From Cryptomeria japonica (Eukaryota; Streptophyta; Pinopsida; Cupressales; Cupressaceae), in NCBI RefSeq assembly GCF_030272615.1, contig NC_081405.1, positions 24,009,772 through 24,073,771 of the forward strand: a stretch of DNA of 64,000 bases. Direction: 5' to 3'. Under the pieces are notes generated by a model. The model saw only the letters and a list, made by a program, of their open reading frames with translations, was not told where the DNA came from and searched no databases. Position 1 is the first letter of the stretch, and the number at the start of each line of letters is the position of its first letter. The position numbers were made by a program, and so were the translations under genes. Below are positions 23,836-35,169 of the stretch, one piece after another.

Positions 23836-24538
23836 CTCTTCCCAAAAAAAATTAATATTTTTTTAAAAACTTACTTTAATGAAGTAATTTAAGTTAAAAG
23901 AAATGTTTTATTTTTGTGCTAATTTGTTTCAATACCAATAAAAAAGAATGTGAGTTTTCTTTTATTATTTTAATGTGAAATTTGAATAAAAATTCTCACC
24001 TAAAAAATGTATATTTGATTATATCCATAATTTTTTAAATTATTTATTTAAATAATCATCTTGAAAAGATATTTTGTCTTATATTAACTTAGTTTAAATT
24101 TATATAACAAAAAAAATGAAAATTAATCTATAACTAGAAACTAGACATTTTCATTGTAATTGTAAAAAAGCTTTTTTGTCTTATATAAATTTAACTCAAA
24201 TTTCTATACTAATAATAAAATTTGAAAATGACAAAGAAACTTATAGAAAAATGCCAACTTTCCTTCACAATTAAATAAATTCTATTGAATTTTTAAATAA
24301 AAGCTATATCACCTTTGTAAAGTCATTTTATGTCTTATATCATTCCCAATTTAATTTTTTATAAAAAGGAGAATTAAAAATTAACATAAATTTGGATGAT
24401 AAAAAATCCAAATTTACATAGTACAATTGTTTTTCACATTTTTACAACATTGAGAAGACAGATTAAGGAGATTGAACCTCGGTTCTAAGAGATTTCCACA
24501 ATCCATCATATAATTATCAAGAGTGCGTTTTTGGATTC

Positions 24539-24666
24539 GATTGTGTGTAAGATTTTTGCATCAACGTTTCGGATCACACTCAGTGATTGATCAGAAACGT
24601 TGATGCAAAGATGATGAATCACAAAATGTGATTGGAAAAGTTGATGCAAAAATCTTACACACAATC
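24539..24666. mobile_element. Foldback/MITE-like element with perfect 27-bp inverted ends
   Basis: The left arm 24539-24565 and right arm 24640-24666 are perfect reverse complements over 27 bases. The arm starts GATTGTGTGTAAG and ends TTGCATCAAC. The inner end of the left arm plus GTTTC is also complemented by a third copy at about 24593-24607 (GAAACGTTGATGCA). The total length is 128 bp and there is no coding capacity. No clear target-site duplication was found. The class (MITE, foldback or promoter palindrome) is not determined. Confidence 0.75.
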
Positions 24667-26095
24667 ACCTAAAAATCTGTTAAGATTTGCATATTTATAT
24701 TTTTTATCATCTACTATTTTGTATGCAAAATAGACAACTCCGCATGTAATACATCAAATAAAATCATATTCTTATTATTATTATTCTTAATCATCATTAA
24801 TGACCGAGTCAAACGAGGAAAGGTTCATTATAAAGAGTAGTGACGTGGGACCCATATAAAAATTTCATTTTCTGGATTATTATTTTATTTGGAAAAACAA
24901 TATTATATTTAGCAACGGAATCTATTTACTTAAATGTCGTCGCACTTTACTGTACTTTTTGAAAGCTTTTATTTGTTTTTATCAAATTATAAGGGAATCT
25001 ACGTATTCCAATGCTTTGCGACTTTCTATAATTGAGGTTTTATTGTCAACCTTCTAGTTGCAACGTATTATTCTCTTCTACACCTTACTTTGACCTTCTA
25101 AATTTGTAAAATCATTTGCATTTTGCATTTTTTTAATTTTTATAATCATATTGTAATATAAATTACAATATAATAATATATCTATCGACACACTTTATAT
25201 AGATTGTCCTTGAGATATATATGCTAATATTTTAGGATGCCCAAACTATTACATTTTTTTACATCATATTTATTCTACATTTAAATGTCTTTTTAAGTGT
25301 AAAAATGATATGAATAATGAATAAAAAAATTATTGTTATGATCAAGGAAGAAATAGTAGTAAAGAAGGAATTGAGAATGATGCAATCAAGGTATTCACAA
25401 GGGTTGGTGAAGGGTTGGTGGTGGCTTAGAGAGATGAAAAAAAAAGAAATAAGCTGTTCAAATGATACTTCAAAACTTTCAAGGCAAGAGTTTCTTGGCT
25501 TCTTCAAAATTTTACCGTAAAAAAGATGGTAGATTTAAGTTTGATGACGGTGAAAAGGATTCTAGGGTTTTTAAGGAATGTCAAAATGTTGTAAATCCTT
25601 TTTACTGATTTGATGACTTTACAAATATCAAGTGCTTCAAGTAAACCCCAACCTTTCTTCTGTCTTGGGTGCATGACAATTGGTCTTCCCCCCCAACCTT
25701 TTTGTTGCTAGTTATGCTCCACAAAGTTTTGGGAGATAGGGATGCCAAGAGATGGTGGGAGGTGTTTTTGGTATGAGGGTACTTTTGTGCTATGTTTTAG
25801 GAGACGACAAGGGACAATTTAAAAAAAATCTAGGGTATTTTTAAAAAATATAGAGAAATTTCAAATATTCATATCATAATGTTGACAAAGCATTCCTCAT
25901 AGACATTGTAGAACCTTAATACATAGCATTAGACGTGAACTAAGATTTCACAAAAGGATTGGCAAACAAATTAATAAATTCAAATGCTTTCATTGTCAAT
26001 GTGCATACATATTATATAAGAATTATAACAAAAATGACCAAAGGCTCCAAGTTTCAACTATGAAATGACATCAACATAGAACTAATAAAATATGT
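24667..26095. other. AT-rich spacer, no gene recognised
   Basis: No supported coding region is seen here. A weak KCFHCQCAYILYKNY stretch near 25980-26030 recalls a degraded zinc knuckle of a Copia gag, but it lacks the rest of the motif. Confidence 0.45.
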
Positions 26096-26099
26096 GGTC

Positions 26100-27455
26100 C
26101 CTAATCAACAGATGGTAGGTGTAAATCAAAACCAGAGCTCAAGTCTGAGTCTTGCCAATATAAGGGGTTGCCTCAAGGAATAGAACCCCAACCAATCCCT
26201 TTGGTGTCTCCTCCTCATTAATTTGCATAGCATCTTTAGGATTTTTAACATCCCAACGTAAGGTTGGAGTCTAACAATACTCAAGAGTTTGGTGATCTTG
26301 TAGCTACAAAGCACTGTGTGCAACCACCAACTTTTCTATTTGTCCATAGCTAAGGTTGTTTATCTTGACTGATTGGATGAAGCTATAAGTGGATCAATTT
26401 CTCTTTACAACAAAGGAATTGGAAACTTGTAAAAGGAGATGAACAAAAAAAACTCTCAATTCTGATGCATCCTTGACATGCCATGTCCACCATCCAATAG
26501 GGTCAATTTGAGCTAATGTAGCTCTATCCAACCTTGCCTCTACTCTCTTGAAGGTTGGACCATGGAGATTGGCAAATGCAAGCCATTATGTGTGATGTCT
26601 ACTAGATTCCTCTTTAATATACATTTTTGCAAGGGCCCTCATGAAGCCTTCTTTCACCTCTTCATCATTAGATGGAGGCACTCTCCTAGGTCTCGATGCA
26701 TACCATTTGGGATTGATAGCATAGGCTGCCATATGAAGCAAGGTGTTCATAATGTTCCATCGTCGCATCACAATGGGCTTAAGACGCTCCTTGTAAAATC
26801 CCAAAGTAGGGTCCTTGCTATGAAATGCTTGTTTGATATGCTTGAACATGCTATCAAAGGTCTCATAAATCTCTCCAAGGCTAGGAGAGTCAATATCAGT
26901 ATATCTAATCACTCACATAATAGGCTCAATGAAGGAACAAACATATCTACAAGTGCTAACAAGTTACAAAAACAAAAATCATAAAAAAGAATGTACATTT
27001 TTAACAAGTTGAAAACATATATTAAATGATGTCACAAGTTAGAAACATATATTAAACTATTAAATCAACATTTAAAAAATTAAATAATAAAATCAACAAT
27101 GTCAATTTTCTTACCTCGTTGTGGACCATCAGTCACCATCAAGGATTTTTTGTTTCACACTTCTTCCCTTTGGTGTGCTTGTCTCATGGCATCTACCCCA
27201 CTATATATTGACCACCATTGATTGGAGAGCCTCCTGGACCTCTAGCATCATCTCTTATAAAATAAAATAGTTGGTATATATAGTCTCCATGAGCTTGAGG
27301 GACTCATTTCTTGAAAATTTCCTAAACATATCAAGTGAAGTGTGATGATTGCAAATGAACATCTGCACATCTCTAGCCTCTGGCACCACTTCCTTCACTC
27401 ATTTTTTTTTTCCAATGTCCTTGAAGGTGTTGTTCAATGCATGCACACAACATCA
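26100..27455 (-). pseudogene. hAT-family transposase remnant
   Basis: This is a degenerate transposase of the plant hAT/DUF659 type. From its upstream end it shows ALNNTFKDI (near 27435), ARDVQMFICNHHTSLDMFRK (near 27340-27390) and ETIYTNYFIL (27260-27290). An open stretch at 26586-26912 follows with DSMFKHIKQAF, RRWNIMNTLLHMAAYAINPKWY and VKEGFMRAL. A C-terminal dimerisation-like block comes last, RN-STYSFIQSVKINNLS with a stop (26345-26420). Frameshifts and stops are frequent. The N-terminal zinc finger and terminal inverted repeats were not found; LINE 3 starts where the upstream part is cut off. Confidence 0.8.
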
Positions 27456-29765
27456 ACAAAGGGGAGCATTTACCTTACAAACTTAATACCTCTCACTTAA
27501 AGAATCCTTTCTGTGTTGCTACTTTGGTTTGTATTTGGAACTCTAACCATAAGCCCAAAGATGGGGAATCTTATAGAGAATATTGGCACTATGATATTTC
27601 ACAATGTGTTGAATTCGTAAGCTCCTTTGGTAAAAGATTTGCTTAGCAAATAAAACACAAAGGTAAATATCTTCAAGGCAAGTGGAACACACAAGGAAAT
27701 TGCTTATGTCTAATCCAAATAATACCAATAGTCAAACTTATCTTTTTTATATAGAGGCTGAACTTTGTAAAATTGATGATTATAAAGGTCAAGGTGCTAA
27801 AACTAGAGCTAGATTACATTGGATCAAGGAGGTTAATAAAGGGTCCAAGTACTTTTTCTAGTTTTTAAACTATAATCATAGAAAGGAGTATATAGGAGCT
27901 ATACAAGATGAAAATGGTTATCTTCACACAAATTAAGAAGATATTAAATCTCTATTTTCATAATTTATATGAGAAGCTCTTTAGTGAGGATAGTCATTGG
28001 CAAGATGCTCAATTAACATTAAAAGAGATTTTCCAAGATCACATTCCCACGAAGGTCAACTTTGAGTATAACAAATTTTAATTTCGTCCATGTTATCTAT
28101 TGAAGATTTTGAACATGTAGTGTTTTCAACGACAACTAATAATTTTTTTGGTATTAATGGGTTGTTAGTTGAATTCTACCAAACTATGTGTACCACACAT
28201 TAAAGTTATTTTTACTTGCTCTATTTGGATGCTTTGTAACAAGGTTCTTAGGGCCTTCTATTAATAAAGGGTTAATTAAGCTTCTTCCAAAATGGAAGAA
28301 TGAAGATTTTATCTTTTGTTGGTAGCCTATTACACTTCTTAACACTTTGTATAAAATTGCCAAAGCCCTTGATAGAAGGATAGAACTAGTTATAAAAGAT
28401 ATTGTTAGACTAGAACTAATTGGTTTTCTTGGTGGCAAATTTATCCGTGATAATTTAATTTTAACTTGGAAAAGTAGTGAATGAGCTCAACAATCATGGA
28501 TAAATGCATTGTTGGTCAAGCTAGACTTGGATAAAGCTTATCATAGAATGCATTGGAGCTTTATTATAAAGATGCTTCAATGGTTGGGTTTTGAACCCAA
28601 GATTTGCTCGCATGTTAATATGCTTTGTCCAGTTGGTTATTAATAACTCTTTGTTTGATTCATACCCCTTGTAAAGACCAATTAGGTAGGGATGTTCTTT
28701 AGCTCCATTCTTGTATGTTCTTATAGATGATGCACTCAGATATTTGTTACACAAGTATAATCAAATGAATTTGATAAAGGGAATCTCCATACCCAACAAC
28801 GTTGTTATGCTTAATTCTCTCTTTTTTTAATGATAATATGCTTTTCCTCCAAAATTCTGAAAAGTAAATTAACAATTTTTTAGAGGTCTTAAATTTACAT
28901 TGCTCAATTTTGGGTTCAAAATTAGCCTATCATAAGACTAAATTCTTTTTGGTTAAAACTAATCTAGTGCCACAGTGGATTCCCAAATATTGGATTCGAA
29001 TTAAACATGGGTATTTCACTCATTATCGAGGAATTCCTTTGGGTTAGGAGAGACTCTTTCAAATATATGGAAGCGGTTCATTTTCTAACTAAAAAATAGA
29101 CTTTTGACTTGGGGGAACGGATTTCTATCTCTTGTTGGAAAGATTCAAGTCATGAATCAAAATTTTCTTTCTTCGCATGTTTATTACTCTTCTTGTTGAA
29201 TGCCTTCTAAGAACTTGGTTATGATAATTTAAACAAAATTATCTATCAATCGTTGTGTTCGAATTGGGAAGGTAAAATTGATCATAAATCTACATCTTTG
29301 TTGCATTTTATTCAACCAAAAATTAAAGGTGGGTTGGGCCTCTTAAACCCTAAAACACAAGGGATTGGTTTAACTACCAAGTGGATAAATAGAGTTGTTT
29401 CTAGAGAAGAGCCATGGAAAATATTGGTTTGTCACAAATTTTTTCTTCCTAATGTTAAAGGAAAATGGTAGGTTATTGGATGGATAGATAAAATTCTTCT
29501 CGCTCCTTTCTTTCAAATGAAGGCTTCATTTCCTCTTCAATCCATTTGGAAGATCTGACAACTTGTCAATAAATTCTTGAGTTAGAAAGATGCATCTTTA
29601 CAACAATGGGATCAAATTTGGAGATTCTTCTATTTGGTGGAATAGATAGGTGCAATATCATGGTCAACATTCATGCATTTTCTTTCCCTAAGCATGCTTG
29701 TGATAATTTTAAGAAAGGGGTTCATCGATTTGGTGATGTTTTTTGAACTAATTGTATCTTTTTAA
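27456..29765 (+). pseudogene. LINE 3: 5'-truncated L1-type element
   Basis: This more diverged member of the family of LINE 1 and LINE 2 begins in the linker (LVCIWNSNHKPKDGES). Its reverse transcriptase shows PITLLNTLYKIAKALDRRI (28330-28385), IGFLGGKFIRDNLILTW (28420-28470), VKLDLDKAYHRMHWSFI (28515-28565) and QWLGFEPKIC. The C-terminal part has GGLGLLNPKTQGIGLTTKW (29330-29385). Frameshifts and stops occur throughout. The left edge abuts the hAT remnant. Confidence 0.85.
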
Positions 29766-29799
29766 TTTTTAAATTTTAGTGAAGAGCCCATAAATTCCC

Positions 29800-30430
29800 T
29801 CTTTACTTATATACATATATAACAAAGAGAAAACTGTAGTAGGTGTAACTGTACAATTAATATATTTTGGGTTAAGGACCTCTCTAGATTCATGTACTCT
29901 CCAATATATGAGATTTTTTTTAATTAATTGTGCAATTACCCGTGCTACAATTTTCTCTTTGTCGTATTTCTGGGTTAAGGACCTCTCTAGATTCATGTAA
30001 CTTTCAAATTCATGAGAATTTTGTAAATTAATTATGCTCATATATCAAAGAGTACATGAATCTAGAGAGGTCCTTAACCCAAAATATATTAATTGTACAG
30101 TTACACCTACTATAGTTACAATTAATATATTTTTTTTCTCATAAATCGAAAAATTACATGAATCTAGAGAGGTAGTAACCACAAGAAGGTAATTGTAGTA
30201 GTGTAATTGCATAATTAATTAAAAAAAATTTCATGGATTCGAAAGTTACATGAATCTAGAGAGGTCCTTAATCCAAAAATCCGACAAAGAGAAAACTATA
30301 GCAGGGGTAATTGCACAATTAAAAAAAAAATCTCATAAATGGGAGAGAGTACATGAATCTAGAGAGGTCCTTAACCCAAAATAATAAGAAGAAAAAAGTA
30401 GTAGATATAATAGCACAATTAATAAAATAT
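29800..30430. repeat. About six copies of a ~100-bp repeat, first two inverted
   Basis: The core phrase ACATGAATCTAGAGAGGTC, followed by CTTAACCCA, occurs in plus orientation near 30052, 30247 and 30350, with a changed copy near 30156. It occurs in minus orientation near 29870-29900 and 29972-30000. Between cores lies a shared AAGAGAAAACT...TGCACAATTAA segment. Copies in opposite orientation face each other: 29817-29900 is nearly the reverse complement of 30049-30120. The array ends about 340 bp upstream of the gene's TATA box. Confidence 0.8.
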
Positions 30431-30772
30431 TCCCTCTATTTTCAAATTTTATTATCACCCTTTTTTATTTAAACGCTTTTTCCTCACATTTTTACAGCTG
30501 GTTGAAAAAAAAATTTATAAATACAAATTAGTCTGTCCTACCACCTTGCTTAGATGAGCCCTGTATTGACGCTATCTTGTCTAGGTGTATCTTGATTAAG
30601 GAGACAGCTCAGCAATGGTGGGGAGTGCAATTTGTAAATCCCGAAGCGATGCGTGATGATGAAGGTAATAAAGAGTAAAAGAGTAGTGGGAGTAGAGAGT
30701 CATTAGAACTTGCAGAGATGAGTTACAGTGGAATCCCAACGTTTAGTGTGCCAGGTCAGGTAAACACATGCA

Positions 30773-30780
30773 TATATAAT
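30773..30780 (+). promoter_or_regulatory. Candidate TATA box of the glycosyltransferase gene
   Basis: The sequence TATATAAT lies within CATGCATATATAATGC, about 240 bp upstream of the first candidate ATG. A pyrimidine-rich ACCTACACAGCCCTAGTCC follows, which could hold the start site. No transcript evidence is available. Confidence 0.45.
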
Positions 30781-30988
30781 GCTACCTACACAGCCCTAGT
30801 CCAGATCTACCCTCCTTTGCCATCTGTTATCTGACTAAGCAACTACCTACGTGTAGAATTCAGCAGTTACTACAAATCTTTAAAGCCCTGACTAGGTAAT
30901 ATCCTTCCCCAGGTGGTCTTGTGCCAGTGATTACATCACCGGCAGGCAGCTGTCAGTGGTGTGGGTATATGAAGATTTTGGGGTGAAA

Positions 30989-31042
30989 ATGGGGAAACCC
31001 GAGGACAGGCACGCATCCATATGTTTCAGGATGAAATGCTAA
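30989..31042 (+). promoter_or_regulatory. Upstream ORF overlapping the first candidate start
   Basis: The ATG at 30989 opens a 17-codon ORF (MGKPEDRHASICFRMKC) that stops at 31040-31042. It overlaps the candidate start at 31021 in another frame. If it lies in the mRNA it could reduce initiation at 31021 or help ribosomes reach a later ATG. Confidence 0.3.
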
Positions 31043-33670
31043 AATTGGGTGAGTCTTTTTTAACTTTTTGAGTTGATTTTCTTATAATCTTTCTGGATTA
31101 AAAGTTCAATTTCTTTGCTGTCATGGTAGCCATGATTTAGCATATTGGAAGATCTTATTGGTCATGTTATTTTCTCTGTTTTTGTACTTATCATGATGGA
31201 ATTTGTTGGCGTAGGAATTTGTGTTATGCTCTGTACCCAACAAAAGTTTTAGCAGTTTCAATTGCTTAAAAATGGCGCACAGAGGCATTGTTCACAGAAA
31301 GTTCTGATGCTTTGTTGGTCTCTTTTCCAGCAAATCGGTCAGAGTTTCTTGAAATTTCCATTAATATGAAGGGAAATCCTAAAGAGGAGCTTGAGAAACT
31401 TGTGTGGGACCAAATGAATATGAGCTCCAAGAACTCGGGGATCGGGTCCAGGATCAGGAAGCTGATGGGCTCACTCTTGGTATTCATCTGTATAGCTTAC
31501 ATAGTGTGTTCTCTTCATCTTCTCATGAATACTCAATCTTGCTGGCAGTCAATTAGCTGCACAATGGACTGTGGGAAACCAAAGGAGCTGACCTTGGCAG
31601 CATTGAATGTATCTGTGAAGGATTCAGGTTCTGACACCAAGAAAATGGCGGTTACAAACATTGCTGTTGCTTCAGAGAAAATTAGCAGCATTGCAACTGA
31701 TTTGAAGCATATAGTATTTGGAATAGCTGCTTCTGCTAGCTTATGGGAGACAAGAAAGGAGTACATAAAACTATGGTGGAGGCCCGACGAAATGAGGGGT
31801 TTTGTATGGCTGGACAAGGAGGTCAAACCCCAAAGGAACAAGAAGGAAGTCTTGGCTCTGCCTCCTCTCAAAATTTCTACCGATACATCTCACTTCAAGT
31901 ATACTAACAAGCAAGGCCATCATTCTGCTATTAGGATATCTCGCATTGTCTCTGAAACTTTCAGGTTGGGCCTGCCTGATGTACATTGGTTTGTTATGGG
32001 AGATGACGATACAGTGTTTGTCACTGAGAACCTGGTTAGGGTTCTCTCACAATATGACCACAGACAGATGTACTACATTGGAAGTCTTTCTGAAAGCCAT
32101 TTGCAGAATATATTTTTTTCATATGGCATGGCTTATGGAGGAGGTGGGTTTGCCATCAGTTTTCCACTGGCCAAAGCATTGGAATCAATGCAAGATGACT
32201 GCATTCAGAGGTATCCAGGTCTGTATGGAAGTGATGACAGAATGCAGGCTTGCATGGCCGAGCTTGGTGTGCCCTTGACAAAGGAGCCTGGTTTTCATCA
32301 GGTAAGTTCCATGTAAACTTCTTCCACGCAGATTATTGAATGAATGAATAGTTTGATATTTCATCACATCAAATTGATTTTAGAGCATCTGACAAAGGAA
32401 TTTTGGAGAGACTGAAAGTTTATCTAATAGGAGAATCTTGTAAGCCTAATAAAACTTGAATGTTCAGTGGTGTACATATAGATGACAACGATCTTTAAAG
32501 AGAATTTTCAGATATATGATGTGTTCCGCTGCAACAATTTTCGGATATCTGATGTGCTTCTCTGCATCAGATTTCCCATATTTGATGTGCTTTCTGAAAT
32601 TTGATGTACATTTTTGCAATAGATTTCCAATATTTGATGTGCATTTTTGCAGTAGATATCCACTATTTGATGTGCATTCTGCAAAATATTTCCGATATTT
32701 GATGTGCTTTTCTGGTATTTGATGTGTTTTTCTACAATAGATTTCTGATATTTGATGTGTTTTTCTGGTATTTATGTGTTTTTCTGGTATTTGATGTGTT
32801 TTTCTACAATAGATTTCTGATATTTGATGGGCTTTTCTGCAATAGTGTACTGCTCTGATATTTGATATGCTATTCTGGCTTTGACTGCAGTACGATGTAT
32901 ATGGGAATCTGTTCGGATTGCTTGCTGCACACCCTGTCAGACCCCTGGTGAGCCTTCACCACCTTGATGTTGTGGAGCCCATATTTCCCAACCTCACCAG
33001 AGTAAATGCATTGCAACACCTCTTCAAGCCCATTAAGTTGGATCCTGCAGCAATTCTGCAGCAATCCATATGTTATGATGACGACAGGAAATGGTCCATT
33101 TCAGTCTCATGGGGTTATTCAGTACAGATTTTTAGGGGCATTTTTTCACCTAGAGATCTAGAAATGCCCTCTAGAACTTTCCTGAATTGGTACAGAAGAG
33201 CTGACTTCACAGCCTATTCATTCAATACCAGACCTGTAACTAGGCATCCCTGTCAGAAACCCTTTGTTTTCTACTTGAAGAATGTGAAGTATGATAGTCC
33301 TAAGAGAAGTGATATCATAAGCAATTACACCAAACTTGAGGTTGCTCCACCTGAATGTAGATGGAGGATGGCTTCACCTGAGACCATAGACTGGATCAAG
33401 GTTGTGAAGAAACCTAATACATTTGTGGCAAATAAGGCAAGGAATTTGTTCTCTTCTTTTATCTCATTTCAAGCAGTTACTCATAGTCTTTCAACTTTTT
33501 ATTTCTATGTTCAAATTTTATTTCTTGTGGGGAATTTAATGAGTTTTTCAATATGATTTTTGCAGTCACCAAGAAGAAACTGTTGTAGAGTAATATCCTC
33601 AAAGAAAAGAGGCATGGAAATTGAAGTGGGTCAATGCAGGGAGGGTGAGATCATTAGTTTACAATCTTGA
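31021..33670 (+). CDS. DUF604/Fringe-like glycosyltransferase, four predicted exons
   Basis: Predicted exons are 31021-31048, 31331-32301, 32891-33436 and 33566-33670, giving 549 residues. If translation starts at the ATG at 31366, the product has 528 residues (numbering used below). A membrane anchor lies at about 34-54 (LMGSLLVFICIAYIVCSL) after a short basic N-terminus. This is type II topology, as for Golgi glycosyltransferases. The catalytic region has WFVMGDDDTVF with the metal-binding DDD at 213-215. Further blocks are AYGGGGFAIS, LYGSDDRMQACMAELGVPL and, across the second junction, GFHQ-YDVYGNLFGLLAAHP, then PLVSLHHLDVVEPIFPN. The C-terminus ends SPRRNCCRV and VEVGQ-like, as in plant DUF604 proteins. 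The family transfers sugars; donor and acceptor are unknown. No stop breaks the spliced frame, so it looks intact. Confidence 0.85.
31049..31330 (+). other. Predicted first intron (GT-AG)
   Basis: The donor GTGAGT follows TTGG, and the acceptor TCTTTTCCAG precedes CAAATCGG. Splicing joins nine codons plus one base to two bases of the next exon and keeps the frame open (LKLANRSEFLEIS). Without splicing, the frame upstream of 31288 hits a stop at 31267. The splice could also lie wholly in the 5' untranslated region, with translation from 31366. Confidence 0.5.
32510..32880 (+). repeat. Minisatellite in the second intron
   Basis: The intron 32302-32890 contains roughly ten irregular copies of a TATTTGATGTGCTTTTCTG-like unit, often preceded by CAATAGATTTCC. 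Unit length varies from about 20 to 50 bp. The array ends just before the acceptor TTGACTGCAG. It explains the repetitive ORF seen here and has no coding role. Confidence 0.85.
33437..33565 (+). other. Predicted GC-AG intron
   Basis: The exon ends AATAAG and the intron starts GCAAGG, matching the AG|GCAAG form of GC-AG introns. It ends ATTTTTGCAG. The intron is 129 bp long. Splicing restores the conserved C-terminus (VKKPNTFVANK joined to SPRRNCCRV). Reading through would give an unrelated hydrophobic tail ending near 33556. No GT at a suitable position gives the same product. Confidence 0.7.
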
Positions 33671-34258
33671 AATTTTTAGCTGTTGCAAAATTTCCATCAG
33701 GTTTGTTGAGCAGAAGCCATTCTGATAGTAGAAATTTCAGTGCATTCAAGAATATGAAAGGCCATTCCTTTCAGTAAACTTGACTTGATACTTTGTTACA
33801 GACATTGAGTTTGTTAGCTGAGCTTTCAGAGATATCCATGAGTTAAATGCTTGTTCGACAGAGAACAACAAAGTGCAGTGGATTTGGGTGTGAAAGGCTT
33901 AGAAGCTAAATATGGATGGAAGAAGCCCAGTAGCCAAACATTATCATTTCCTCTTGTATTTATTGCATTTTTTAAATTTTTGCTTCTTTTGATAATGTTT
34001 GTTTTCTGGGCCATTATTCAATCTGGTGGGTATATATCCCTCTGTTCAAATCACCAATTCTAGTACAATATTCTTTGAAGGCATGGTGTTTCATCTCCTC
34101 ACAAATGTCAGAAGCTATTTATTGTTTTTGTTTATTATGGAATAAGATGTCATTCTATGACCATTCTGCTTTGAGTTGACTTGGAGACTAAACATTATTG
34201 CTTTTTATTGTGTGAAATGTTTTTGCTCAAAATTTCATATTGGTTATTCTATACTACT

Positions 34259-34264
34259 AATAAA
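34259..34264 (+). terminator. Possible polyadenylation signal
   Basis: AATAAA lies about 590 bp after the stop codon in a T-rich region, followed by TATATTGCATGTGT. Plant signals are loose, so another site nearer the stop is possible. Confidence 0.25.
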
Positions 34265-34549
34265 TATATTGCATGTGTACTAGTCTAGTTGTAAAGATGC
34301 ATGCTGGAGAATGAGCCCTTCAATATACATGAAATCGAAATTTATATGATATCATCCACAAGTAATTAAATCAAGTTTAGGGCAATGCAAGAAAAATATA
34401 TTTTATCTAAAAGCCCCATTAAAAAAGATAAATTATAATTTACAAGGATTATTTATGGTTCTAACATTATGGTTGAAGGAAGGAATTTGAAGTGGAACAT
34501 TGGCATGGGGAGTTTTGTGGATTATTCTTATAAATTTGGATTATGTGTT

Positions 34550-34985
34550 AGGGTCATCCCTTGATGAATAGAGTTACACACCTTTGTTCTTCACAATGAA
34601 TAAGATCAGTAAAATGGTCATAAATGTTTCTAAAGAGATAATAAAACATTTTCTGGATTTATGATAAGATTGGAGATCTAAATACACAATTATCTTTACA
34701 AATGTATTGATCTCAAACTAAATGCAATTAGCCTAAAGGAAATCTCAAACCAAAAGCAAGTCTATGCTAGGGACATCCCTTTGATGAATGAAGTTAATAC
34801 ATCTTTGTTCTTCACAATGAATAAGATCTAGTAAAATGGTCATAAATATTTCTAAAGAGATAATAAAACATTACATGAACTTAAGATTGGAGATCTAAAT
34901 GCACAATTATCTTTACAAATGTATTCATCTTAAACTAAATGTAATTAACCTGAAGGAAATCTCAAACTAAAAGCAAGCATACTGT
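34550..34985. repeat. Tandem duplication of about 215 bp
   Basis: Two copies (about 34552-34765 and 34768-34980) share CATCCCTT-GATGAAT, TTTGTTCTTCACAATGAATA, GGTCATAAAT-TTTCTAAAGA and ATTGGAGATCTAAAT. They differ by scattered substitutions and small indels. No coding capacity is seen. Confidence 0.85.
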
Positions 34986-35169
34986 GTTTGGGAAGAATAA
35001 TGCATCCACTTTCTATATATTAGTGTTCCAAATAATGCTACATTTTTGTTGACAATAGTTTTGTTGGGTTTGTCCAAATTGACTTTATGTGGGTTTTGTA
35101 AATATCTAATTTCTCTATGGGTATCTTTTTTCAACATGTAAAGGGTATTGATGGAAACTATATTATGAA

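Noticed and set aside
29800-30430. CRISPR-like array
   Set aside because: Units are long, irregular, in both orientations and without unique spacers; the sequence is eukaryotic.
31533-31986. Minus-strand and alternative-frame ORFs over the glycosyltransferase exon
   Set aside because: They overlap the conserved DUF604 coding frame and show no known motif; they are shadows of that exon.
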